The translations under genes were made by a program, and so were the position numbers. The notes under the pieces were generated by a model. It was not told the origin of the DNA. It did no database searches and saw only the letters and a program-made list of their open reading frames with translations. From Fidelibacterota bacterium (GTDB taxonomy: Bacteria; Pseudomonadota; Alphaproteobacteria; Rhodospirillales; Rhodospirillaceae): a stretch of 64,000 nucleotides of DNA. The stretch is from the NCBI GenBank assembly GCA_947476275.1, contig CANJPQ010000014.1, positions 61,811 to 125,810 of the forward strand. The letters run 5' to 3'. Shown piece after piece: positions 1 through 7,227 of the stretch; position 1 is the first letter of the stretch; every line of letters begins with the position of its first letter.

Positions 1-6
1 CCAAAA

Positions 7-32
7 CCCCCGCCCCACAGGCGGGGGTTTTT
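7..32 (+). terminator. Rho-independent terminator
   Basis: A perfect 8-bp GC stem (CCCCCGCC paired with GGCGGGGG) with a 5-nt loop is followed directly by TTTTT. It would end transcription of a plus-strand gene lying left of the window. Confidence 0.85.
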
Positions 33-44
33 CGTTGCCCCGAT

Positions 45-89
45 TGTCATCCCGGACCCCGGCTCTCGCTGCGCTCGCCCGGGGTGACA
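45..89. repeat. Dispersed-type inverted repeat
   Basis: The arms TGTCATCCCGG and CCGGGGTGACA pair over 11 bp with one mismatch around a GC-rich centre. The form resembles the short palindromic repeats scattered between genes in many Alphaproteobacteria. It sits between the upstream terminator and the HTH gene. Confidence 0.5.
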
Positions 90-118
90 GCCTGAGTGTG
101 TCGCTCTATCGTGCCCCC

Positions 119-463
119 ATGTCCCTTCCGCCCATCTTCCTCCGCGTCAAACTGACCAAGGACGTCGCCCTTGGGCCTGGCAAGGCGGCGCTCTTGGAGC
201 ATGTCGAGCAGACCGGCTCGATCTCGGCCGCCGCGCGGGCCATGAAGATGAGCTACCGCCGCGCCTGGCTGTTGATCGACGAACTCAACACCTGCTTCCG
301 CGAGCCCATCGTGGAAACCGCCAAGGGCGGCAAGGGCGGGGGTGGAAGCGCGGTGCTGACGCCAATGGGCGTGCAGGTGATGAAGCGCTTCCGTGCGATG
401 GAGGCGAAATCCACCAAGGCCATCAAGGCAGACCTTGAGGCGCTGGCCGATCACCTGCGATAG
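119..463 (+). CDS. ModE-like winged-helix transcriptional regulator (HTH domain only)
   Basis: A 114-residue protein matching the N-terminal LysR-type HTH domain of ModE, the molybdate-responsive regulator. The helix-turn-helix lies at about residues 33-57 (GSISAAARAMKMSYRRAW), followed by a glycine-rich wing (GGKGGGGSAVLTP). The molybdate-binding Mop domains of full-length ModE (about 260 residues) are absent, so it cannot sense molybdate by the classical mechanism. I chose ATG 119 because the family alignment begins there; the open frame extends upstream to 35 through low-complexity sequence. It lies 0.75 kb upstream of modB-modC, which supports a role in molybdenum homeostasis. The family is clear; the regulatory target is inferred. 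Confidence 0.8.
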   Translation: MSLPPIFLRVKLTKDVALGPGKAALLEHVEQTGSISAAARAMKMSYRRAWLLIDELNTCFREPIVETAKGGKGGGGSAVLTPMGVQVMKRFRAMEAKSTKAIKADLEALADHLR

Positions 464-507
464 ACCGCGGCGTGTGCCCCAAAGCCTTCACCAGAAAGAC
501 GTGATGA

Positions 508-1143
508 ATGTCCAAGAGCAGCATGGCCGGAAAACTGTGGTCGTTCGAGATGCTGCGGGTGCTCCACGCGCATCGGCCGATCCAACGCGTATTGGATATC
601 GGCGCCGGCATGGGGATCTACACCCAGTTTCGACGCCCCGGGCAGCATTGGACCGCAGTCGAGATTTGGGGCCCCTTCGTCAAGGCCTACGATCTCGCCG
701 CCAAGTACGACCACGTCGTCGTCGGCGACATGCTCTACATGGATTGGCGCAAGTTCGCGCCGCTCGATCTCGTCCTATGTGGTGACGTTCTCGAACACAT
801 GACGAAGGAGAACGCCTTGGACATCTTGAACCACGCCCTCGACCACGCGCGCGTCGTACTTGTCTCGATCCCGATCGAGCATTCGGAGCAGGACGAGATC
901 TACGGCAATCCTTACGAGGTGCACGTCAAGCCGGACTGGTCGCACGATGAATGCGTGGCGTCATTCCCCGCCTTGTGTGCGGGATATCGCGAAGACGGCA
1001 TCGGTGTGTACCTGATGTCGAAAAATAAGCAGGACATCGCCGCCATTCACGCCATCGGCTCCGGCACGCTGACCGCCGAACGCGGCCCGGGCGACGACAT
1101 TGTGTTGACGATTCCCTCCGGCCACCACCCGGATCTGGTCTGA
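508..1143 (+). CDS. Class I SAM-dependent methyltransferase
   Basis: A 211-residue Rossmann-fold methyltransferase. Motif I is VLDIGAGMG at residues 28-36, and CGDVLEHM fits the motif IV region of small class I methyltransferases. The substrate cannot be read from the sequence. The gene lies between the ModE-like regulator and modB on the same strand, an unusual position because molybdate operons do not normally carry a methyltransferase. No strong ribosome-binding site precedes ATG 508, and a second methionine at residue 6 could also serve as the start. Confidence 0.75.
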   Translation: MSKSSMAGKLWSFEMLRVLHAHRPIQRVLDIGAGMGIYTQFRRPGQHWTAVEIWGPFVKAYDLAAKYDHVVVGDMLYMDWRKFAPLDLVLCGDVLEHMTKENALDILNHALDHARVVLVSIPIEHSEQDEIYGNPYEVHVKPDWSHDECVASFPALCAGYREDGIGVYLMSKNKQDIAAIHAIGSGTLTAERGPGDDIVLTIPSGHHPDLV

Positions 1144-1216
1144 TTCCCCCCGGCAGGGACGGGCGAGCCAGATTTGGTCCTACCCGCGAACATCCCAATC
1201 GAATATATCGAAGGGC

Positions 1217-1912
1217 ATGTTTGAGTTCTCCCCCGCCGAATGGGATGCCGTCCGGCTGAGTTTGAAGGTCGGTTTCTGGAGCGTGATCGTGAGCCTGCCC
1301 GTGGGCTTCGCGTTCGCCTACCTGCTTGCGCGCGCCACGTTCCCCGGCAAGGCGCTGGTGAATGCCGTGGTGCATATGCCGCTGGTACTGCCGCCGGTGG
1401 TGACCGGCTTCGGCCTGTTGCTGCTGTTCGGCACACAGGGTCCCGCCGGGCGTTTCCTGCACGATGTGTTCGGCATCACCATCGCGTTCCGCTGGACCGG
1501 TGCGGCGCTCGCCGCCGCCGTCATGGGTCTGCCCCTGATGGTGCGCGCGATGCGCCTGTCCATCGATGCGGTGGATCGCCGTCTCGAGACCGCGGCGGCA
1601 ACATTGGGGGCGGGCCGCTGGCGCACCTTCGTGACCATTACCTTGCCGCTGTCGCTGCCGGGCATCGTTGCGGGCGCGATCCTGTCGTTCGCCAAGAGCT
1701 TCGGCGAGTTCGGCGCCACCATCACGTTCGTCTCCAACATTCCCGGCGAAACGCAGACCCTGCCGATCGCGATCTACAGCCTGCTGCAATCGCCAACTGG
1801 CGATGCACCGGCCCTGCGTTTGGCGATTTTGTCGGTAATCGTGTCGGTCGGCGCGATCCTGGGCGCAGAAGCGGTGGAGCGGCGCATCGCCCGCCGGCAG
1901 GACGTGCGATGA
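1217..1912 (+). CDS. modB: Molybdate ABC transporter permease ModB
   Basis: A 231-residue inner-membrane permease with five to six hydrophobic segments and the EAA-type cytoplasmic loop (AATLGAGRWRTFVTITLP, about residues 130-147), which contacts the ATPase. The C-terminal SFGEFGATITFVSNIPGET is characteristic of ModB/CysU-type permeases. With ModC it would import molybdate supplied by a periplasmic ModA. Its TGA overlaps the modC start (ATGA), indicating translational coupling. No modA is found in the window, so the binding protein must be encoded elsewhere. Confidence 0.9.
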   Translation: MFEFSPAEWDAVRLSLKVGFWSVIVSLPVGFAFAYLLARATFPGKALVNAVVHMPLVLPPVVTGFGLLLLFGTQGPAGRFLHDVFGITIAFRWTGAALAAAVMGLPLMVRAMRLSIDAVDRRLETAAATLGAGRWRTFVTITLPLSLPGIVAGAILSFAKSFGEFGATITFVSNIPGETQTLPIAIYSLLQSPTGDAPALRLAILSVIVSVGAILGAEAVERRIARRQDVR

Positions 1913-2568
1913 CGCTCACGGTCGACATCGCGCTCCGGCGCAGCACGCTCAACATCGCGGTCTCCTTCACCGCGGCCGTGGGCGTGACCGCCCTGTTCGG
2001 CGCTTCCGGTGCGGGCAAGACCTCGGTCCTCAACATGATCGCCGGCGTGCTGACGCCCACCGAAGGCCGCATCGCTGCGGAAGACGCAGTGCTATTCGAC
2101 AAGAGTGCCGGTATCTCGTTGGCGCCGCCCGAGCGCCGGGTGGGCTATGTGTTCCAGGACGGCCGGCTGTTTCCGCATCTGTCGGTGATGCGCAATCTCA
2201 CCTATGGCTATCGCCTCGTGCCGGCGGCCAAACGCTATGTCGAGCCGCCGGACGTGATTGCGCTGCTCGGTCTCGGCAGCCTGCTCGAGCGTCGCCCCGA
2301 CACACTCTCCGGGGGCGAACAACAGCGCGTTGCCATCGGCCGGGCGCTGCTCACCAGCCCGCGCATCCTGTTGCTGGATGAGCCGCTGTCGTCCCTCGAT
2401 GCCGGCCGCAAGGCGGAGATCATGCCCTACCTGGAACGCCTACGAGATTCGGTGCGCGTGCCGATGATCTACGTCAGCCACGAACGCGCTGAGATCGCGC
2501 GGCTTGCCGCGCGGGTGGTGCATATTGACGCCGGCCAGGTGTCCTGCGTCACCGAGGGTGGCTTCTAG
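1909..2568 (+). CDS. modC: Molybdate ABC transporter ATP-binding protein ModC (short form)
   Basis: A 219-residue ABC ATPase with Walker A GASGAGKT (residues 32-39), signature LSGGEQQR, Walker B ILLLDEP and the H-loop YVSHE. It would energise molybdate uptake through ModB. The start at 1909 overlaps the modB stop by 4 bp; the longer open frame upstream is out of register with any domain. The protein ends right after the nucleotide-binding domain, whereas typical ModC (about 350 residues) carries a C-terminal Mop/TOBE domain for regulatory oxyanion binding. The frame is intact, so this is a short family form and not a frameshift. Confidence 0.9.
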   Translation: MTLTVDIALRRSTLNIAVSFTAAVGVTALFGASGAGKTSVLNMIAGVLTPTEGRIAAEDAVLFDKSAGISLAPPERRVGYVFQDGRLFPHLSVMRNLTYGYRLVPAAKRYVEPPDVIALLGLGSLLERRPDTLSGGEQQRVAIGRALLTSPRILLLDEPLSSLDAGRKAEIMPYLERLRDSVRVPMIYVSHERAEIARLAARVVHIDAGQVSCVTEGGF

Positions 2569-2653
2569 CTGTCATAGAGTGAACCCTCGCGGGCCCGCGA
2601 CTTGACCTTCCCAGAACCCCATGGCCTTGTTTAGCCATCAGGGGAGGGGCCCA

Positions 2654-2890
2654 ATGGATCGGTCTATCATTGCGCGCCGGTTGCGGCGGGTGGTCGCTTT
2701 TAGTCTCGCGGCGTCATTGCCGTATGTCGCCTTCGTCACTCTGTTGATCGTCAGCCCGGCGACCATGGGCCTGCGGCCCTTCGGCGGGTCCGTGTCGCTG
2801 GCGATCTACCTCGCCTTCTTCCTGTTCGCCTGGCCGATCTTTATTGCAGCCATCTACCTGCGCGGTATCGGCGCCGGAGCGCGCTCATGA
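2654..2890 (+). CDS. Small two-helix inner-membrane protein, DUF485-like partner of the symporter
   Basis: A 78-residue protein with two hydrophobic segments (about residues 12-32 and 42-65) and a basic N-terminus. Size, topology and position directly before an ActP-type symporter match the DUF485 (YjcH) proteins encoded with acetate permeases, although sequence similarity is weak. ATG 2654 was chosen because GGGGAGGGG precedes it; an upstream ATG at 2621 has no such site. The TGA overlaps the next start (ATGA), so the two genes are translationally coupled. Confidence 0.65.
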   Translation: MDRSIIARRLRRVVAFSLAASLPYVAFVTLLIVSPATMGLRPFGGSVSLAIYLAFFLFAWPIFIAAIYLRGIGAGARS

Positions 2891-4419
2891 ACCTCGCCAT
2901 AGCGTTCTTTTTGCTGTTCGTGGTTGCGACCTTTGGGCTCGCCATCATCGCCTCGCGTCGCGCCGGCAAGGCCTCCGAGTTCTACGCGGCCGGCCACAAT
3001 ATCGGCGGCGTCCAGAATGGTTTGGCCATCGCCGGCGACTTCGTGTCCGCGGCGTCTTTCCTCGGCGTCACCGGCGTCATGTACGGCGCGGGCTTCGAAG
3101 GGTTGCTTCTGCCGATCGGCGTGCTCACCGGCTGGCCGCTGATGCTGATGATCTTCGCGGACCGCATGCGCAATCTCGGCCGCTATACCTTCATCGATGT
3201 GCTGGCGTATCGCCTGCAAGGCAACGGCATTCGCATCTCCGCCGCCCTGACGGCCTTGTGCATCAACACCATGTACGCGGTCGTGCAGCTGGTCGGCGCA
3301 GGGCAATTGCTGTCGCTGCTGCTGGGTGTGGGCTACGTGCCGTCGCTCATCGTCGTCACCGTCCTCATGGCGGTGTACGTGATCATGGGCGGCATGCTCG
3401 TCACCACCTGGATTCAGATGATCAAGGCGACGCTCCTCCTCCTCGGCGGTGCGGCGATGGCGGCGATGATCCTCAGCCGCTTCGGCTTCAGCCTCGATCA
3501 ACTGGTCGCATCCGCGGTCGCCATCCATCCAAAGGGGGAAGCGATCCTGAAGCCCGGCCTGAGCTACTTCTCCGATCCGCTGTCGAGTGTCTCGCTCAGC
3601 ATCGCTCTCGTGTTCGGCGCGCTCGGCATGCCGCACGTGGTGATGCGTTTCTTCACCGCGCCGACGGCGAAGGAAGCGCGCTCCGCCGTGTTCTGGGCCA
3701 CCGTGTTCGCCGGCCTGTTCTACGTGATGCTGATCTTCATCGGCTATGGCGCCATCGCCATGGTCATGGCCGATCCCGCCATCGGCGCCGGCGGCATGCC
3801 CGCCGGCGGCACCAACATGGTGGTGATGCATCTCACGCGCCTGGTCGGCGGCGAGGCGTTCTTCGGCTTTATGGCGGCAGTCAGCTTCGCCACCATTCTC
3901 GCCGTCGTGGCGGGCCTTGCGATCTCCGGTGCGGCCACGCTCTCGCACGATCTCGCCCGCATCGTCGCGCCAAAGCTGGTGGCGACGGAGAAGGACGAGA
4001 TCCGTGTCTCGCGCTTCGGCGCGGTGCTGGTCAGCGCGGTCGCGCTGGCGCTCGCGATCCTGTTCGAGAAGGAGAACATCGCCTTCCTCGGCTCGCTCGC
4101 CCTCGGAACGGCCGCCGCGGCCAACGTGCCGGTGCTGTTCCTCGCGCTCTATTGGCAAGGCCTCACGCCGCGCGGCGCGACCTGGGGCATCCTGACCGGA
4201 CTGTTCCTGTCCATCGTCCTGATCGCCATGGGACCTGTGGTGATGATCGGTTCTCTCGGCCTGAAAGAGTCCCTGATCAGCATCGTCAATCCCACGCTGT
4301 TTGCTATGATCGGCACGATCGTGGTGGCGTGGGTGCTGTCGGTCACCGACCGCTCTGCTGCTGCGGATGCGGCGCGGGCCGGCTTTGCGGCGCAGGAGCT
4401 CGCCTCGGAGCGCGTCTGA
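2887..4419 (+). CDS. Solute:sodium symporter, ActP-like (cation/monocarboxylate symporter)
   Basis: A 510-residue polytopic protein with about 13 hydrophobic segments. The SSS-family signature near the N-terminus (EFYAAGHNIGGVQNGLAIAGD) and the region VFGALGMPHVVMRFFTAPT are those of the acetate permease branch (ActP). It would import a short-chain carboxylate such as acetate together with sodium. It starts at 2887, overlapping the small membrane protein gene. Its stop lies 4 bp from the stop of convergent hpnA, with no obvious terminator between them. The family is clear; the substrate is inferred. Confidence 0.85.
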   Translation: MNLAIAFFLLFVVATFGLAIIASRRAGKASEFYAAGHNIGGVQNGLAIAGDFVSAASFLGVTGVMYGAGFEGLLLPIGVLTGWPLMLMIFADRMRNLGRYTFIDVLAYRLQGNGIRISAALTALCINTMYAVVQLVGAGQLLSLLLGVGYVPSLIVVTVLMAVYVIMGGMLVTTWIQMIKATLLLLGGAAMAAMILSRFGFSLDQLVASAVAIHPKGEAILKPGLSYFSDPLSSVSLSIALVFGALGMPHVVMRFFTAPTAKEARSAVFWATVFAGLFYVMLIFIGYGAIAMVMADPAIGAGGMPAGGTNMVVMHLTRLVGGEAFFGFMAAVSFATILAVVAGLAISGAATLSHDLARIVAPKLVATEKDEIRVSRFGAVLVSAVALALAILFEKENIAFLGSLALGTAAAANVPVLFLALYWQGLTPRGATWGILTGLFLSIVLIAMGPVVMIGSLGLKESLISIVNPTLFAMIGTIVVAWVLSVTDRSAAADAARAGFAAQELASERV

Positions 4420-4423
4420 ACGC

Positions 4424-5419
4424 CTACAGCATCCCGTGGGCGCGAAACCAGGCGATGGCGTCGTTCAAGCCCTCGTCGGCTGACCGCGCGGTATAGCCGA
4501 GTTCGCGGGTCGCCTTGGCGGACGAGAAATACATCCGCTTCCGTGCAAGCTTTACGCCGTCCACGGTGACGAACGGCTCGCGGCCTGAAAGCCGCGCCCA
4601 GGCCTCGGCCATATACGCGATCGGCAACACCACCGCCGTCGGCAGCTTGACGGTCGGCGCCTTGCCGGCCGTGAGGGCTGCGATGCGCGCCAGGATCTCC
4701 GCCAGGCTCAGGTTCTCGCCGCCGAGGATGTAGCGCTGGCCGACGACGCCCTTGTCGCGCGCCAGCACGTGGCCGCGCGCCACGTCGTCGACATGCACGA
4801 TATTGAGGCCGGTGTCGACGAACGCCGGCATCCGGCCCGCCGCCGCTTCGATCACCATGCGCCCCGTCGGTGTCGGTTTGATGTCGCGCGGTCCCACCGG
4901 TGCGGTCGGATTGACGATCACGATGGGCAGGCCTGCATCGGCAAGTCCGCGCACCGCGTCTTCGGCGATGAACTTGGATCGCTTGTAGGGCCCGATCATG
5001 TCGGCCAGGTCCACGGCTGTGTCTTCGTCGGACGGCGTCGCGTCCGCATGCAGACCCAGCGTCGCCACGGAGCTTGTGTAGACGATGCGACCGGCGCCCG
5101 CGTCGGCCGCACGGCGCAGCAGGTCCACCGTGGCATCCACGTTGGTGCCGTACATCGCCGCCGGGTCCGGCACCCAAAGACGGTAATCCGCCGCGACGTG
5201 AAACACGCCTGTCACGCCGCGGGTGGCGCGGGTGCGTGCATCCGCTTCGTTTAGGTCGCCCTCGACGATCTCGATCTCAAGGCCGGCGAGATTGCGCCGG
5301 TCGCCGCCGCGGCGTGCCAGCACGCGCACCGCTTCCCCGCGCAGAATTAACTGGCGCAACACCGCCGAGCCGATAAACCCCGTCGCACCTGTCACCAGGA
5401 CCGTCATGGCCGCCTTCAT
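4424..5419 (-). CDS. hpnA: Hopanoid-associated sugar epimerase/dehydratase HpnA
   Basis: A 331-residue extended SDR. The NAD(P) motif GATGFIG is close to the N-terminus and the catalytic tyrosine and lysine are in GPYKRSKF. The strings HVAADYRLWVPDP and TGLNIVHVDDVARGH are typical of HpnA, found in nearly all proteobacterial hopanoid clusters. Its exact substrate is unsettled; a role in processing the ribosyl-derived side chain has been suggested. The start is 5419 (MKAAM) or 5407 (MTVLV); sequence upstream of 5419 in the same frame is non-coding. It diverges from hpnK across 55 bp, so the two probably share a promoter region. Confidence 0.88.
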   Translation of the reverse strand: MKAAMTVLVTGATGFIGSAVLRQLILRGEAVRVLARRGGDRRNLAGLEIEIVEGDLNEADARTRATRGVTGVFHVAADYRLWVPDPAAMYGTNVDATVDLLRRAADAGAGRIVYTSSVATLGLHADATPSDEDTAVDLADMIGPYKRSKFIAEDAVRGLADAGLPIVIVNPTAPVGPRDIKPTPTGRMVIEAAAGRMPAFVDTGLNIVHVDDVARGHVLARDKGVVGQRYILGGENLSLAEILARIAALTAGKAPTVKLPTAVVLPIAYMAEAWARLSGREPFVTVDGVKLARKRMYFSSAKATRELGYTARSADEGLNDAIAWFRAHGML

Positions 5420-5474
5420 TCTTTTGCGGCGCGCACCATAGACCATTTTGCGCGGCCACCTATACTCCGCTCCA

Positions 5475-6278
5475 ATGAAACGCATCATCCTCACCGCCGA
5501 CGATTTTGGCATCGCGCCGGAAGTGAACGCGGCGATCGCGCAAGGGCACCGCGACGGCGTGCTGACCTGCGCGAGCCTGATGATCGGCGCCCCGGCCGCG
5601 CAGGACGCCGTCGCGTTGGCGCGCACGCTTCCGACACTCGCCGTCGGTTTGCATATCGTCGTCGCGGACGGCATGCCGGTGCTACCGGCCGATCAAATCC
5701 CCGATCTGGTGGACAGCCGCGGTCGCCTGCGCGGCGACCTTGCCGTCGCCGGCGCGCGCATGTTCTTTCTGACGCGGGTCCGCGAACAACTCGCCCAGGA
5801 GATCGCCGCGCAGTTCGCCGCCTTCGAGGACACCGGGCTCGCCTGCGACCACGTCAACGCCCACAACCACATGCACCTGCATCCCACGGTGCTGTCGTTG
5901 ATCATGCAGGAAGCCAAACCACGCGGCATCAAGCACCTCCGCCTGCCGCACGAGCCCGGCCAGCTCGCGCTCGCGCCGTGGATCGCGCTGATGCGCAATC
6001 GCCTCCAGGGGCAGGGATTTATCTGCAACGATCGTCTCGCCGGCATGGCGCAGACCGGCCACATGACGGAGGCCCGGGTGCTTGCCCTGCTCGAGACCGT
6101 GGGCGAGGGCAGCACGGAGCTCTATTTCCACCCGGCCACTCGGGCGACCGCGGCGCTCGAGGCCGAAGCGCCGGGCTACGACCGCGCCGGGGAGCTTGCG
6201 GCTTTGACAAGTCCGCGGGTTAAGGCGCGGATTGAGAGCCTCGGGTTGACGCTATCGGCATTCCGGGACCTGAGGTAA
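5475..6278 (+). CDS. hpnK: Hopanoid biosynthesis deacetylase HpnK (ChbG/YdjC family)
   Basis: A 267-residue carbohydrate deacetylase. Family motifs are TADDFG at residues 6-11 (metal-binding Asp), VGLHI, and HVNAHNHMHLHP, which provides the metal-binding histidines. Known HpnK proteins deacetylate N-acetylglucosaminyl bacteriohopanetetrol made by HpnI, giving the glucosamine form used by HpnJ. All three genes are in this window. ATG 5475 was chosen because the conserved KRIILTADDFG begins there. It is the first gene of a rightward run containing the dioxygenase and hpnN. Confidence 0.9.
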   Translation: MKRIILTADDFGIAPEVNAAIAQGHRDGVLTCASLMIGAPAAQDAVALARTLPTLAVGLHIVVADGMPVLPADQIPDLVDSRGRLRGDLAVAGARMFFLTRVREQLAQEIAAQFAAFEDTGLACDHVNAHNHMHLHPTVLSLIMQEAKPRGIKHLRLPHEPGQLALAPWIALMRNRLQGQGFICNDRLAGMAQTGHMTEARVLALLETVGEGSTELYFHPATRATAALEAEAPGYDRAGELAALTSPRVKARIESLGLTLSAFRDLR

Positions 6279-6364
6279 AACCAGGGTTCGGAGCAGGGAA
6301 CCGAGCCTTGCAATCCGCACCTTAACCGATAGGATTTCGCCGCAGCGCGATATCCCTACAGATT

Positions 6365-7204
6365 ATGAGCCTATTCTTGCCTTCAGAAGCCACCCCTGCG
6401 ACCGCCACGGTCACTTCCAACGGCGCCCCGATCCCCTTTACGCCGCGCTATTTCGGCGCCCTGCGGGAGACGGACCTGGCTGCCGTGGATGGCGCTGAAC
6501 TGCGTGCGCGCTACGCCGGCGACGGCTACGTGCTGCTGCGCAATTTCCTGCCCCCGGCCGCGGTCAACGCCCTGCGCGAAGGCTATCTCGCGTTGTTCAA
6601 TAGCAAGCCGGTCGCCGCCCCGCACGGCACCAAGGGGCATCCGGCCTATGAGTTCGTGCGCGCGCCGGCGTTTCGCGCGTTCGTCGAACAGCCCCTGTTC
6701 CAGGACCTGACGCAACGTCTCACGGGTCGTGCCATGACGCCGATCCGCCGCACGCCGCTGCGCCATTTCGTGCCCGGCGTTCCGGTCGCGTCACGGGCCC
6801 ACATCGACGGCACCTATATCGACGGCACCCCGACCGAAGTGGTGACCGTGTGGACGCCCCTGGGCGATTGCGCCCATCGCGGCGGCAGCCTGATGTACCT
6901 TGAGGGGTCCCATAAGGATCCGGAGCTGGAGCGCAAGGTTCGCAACGGCGCGCCGCTGGATCGTCCCCAGGACGTGCGCCCGATCACCCACGACCTGAAG
7001 TGGCTCGCGGACCTGACCAACAGCCGCTGGCTGGCGGCTGATTTCGCCGCCGGCGACGTCGTGGTGCATTCGCCCGCGATCATCCACGCGACGCTCGACG
7101 CCACCACCGGCGTGCGCGTCTCAGCCGACATCCGTTTCCGGCGTCAAGACGGCCCCAAGGATCCCCGCTGGGACAACGATTGGTCGGCGGACGACGGCTA
7201 CTAA
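6365..7204 (+). CDS. Phytanoyl-CoA dioxygenase (PhyH)-like Fe(II)/2-oxoglutarate oxygenase
   Basis: A 279-residue cupin-fold oxygenase. The facial triad is visible as HIDGTYID (H-x-D) in the middle and VVHSPAIIHATLD toward the C-terminus; RVSADIRF supplies the arginine that usually binds 2-oxoglutarate. PhyH enzymes hydroxylate aliphatic or isoprenoid-type substrates. Lying between hpnK and hpnN on the same strand, 23 bp ahead of hpnN, it is a candidate for hydroxylating a hopanoid or its side chain. That assignment rests on context alone; no standard Hpn protein belongs to this family. Confidence 0.8.
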   Translation: MSLFLPSEATPATATVTSNGAPIPFTPRYFGALRETDLAAVDGAELRARYAGDGYVLLRNFLPPAAVNALREGYLALFNSKPVAAPHGTKGHPAYEFVRAPAFRAFVEQPLFQDLTQRLTGRAMTPIRRTPLRHFVPGVPVASRAHIDGTYIDGTPTEVVTVWTPLGDCAHRGGSLMYLEGSHKDPELERKVRNGAPLDRPQDVRPITHDLKWLADLTNSRWLAADFAAGDVVVHSPAIIHATLDATTGVRVSADIRFRRQDGPKDPRWDNDWSADDGY

Positions 7205-7227
7205 GCCGACCTCCGCGTTAGGCTCTC

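Noticed and set aside
2588..2601. Palindrome TCGCGGGCCCGCGA after modC as a terminator
   Set aside because: The sequence is short, lacks a loop and is not followed by a T-run.
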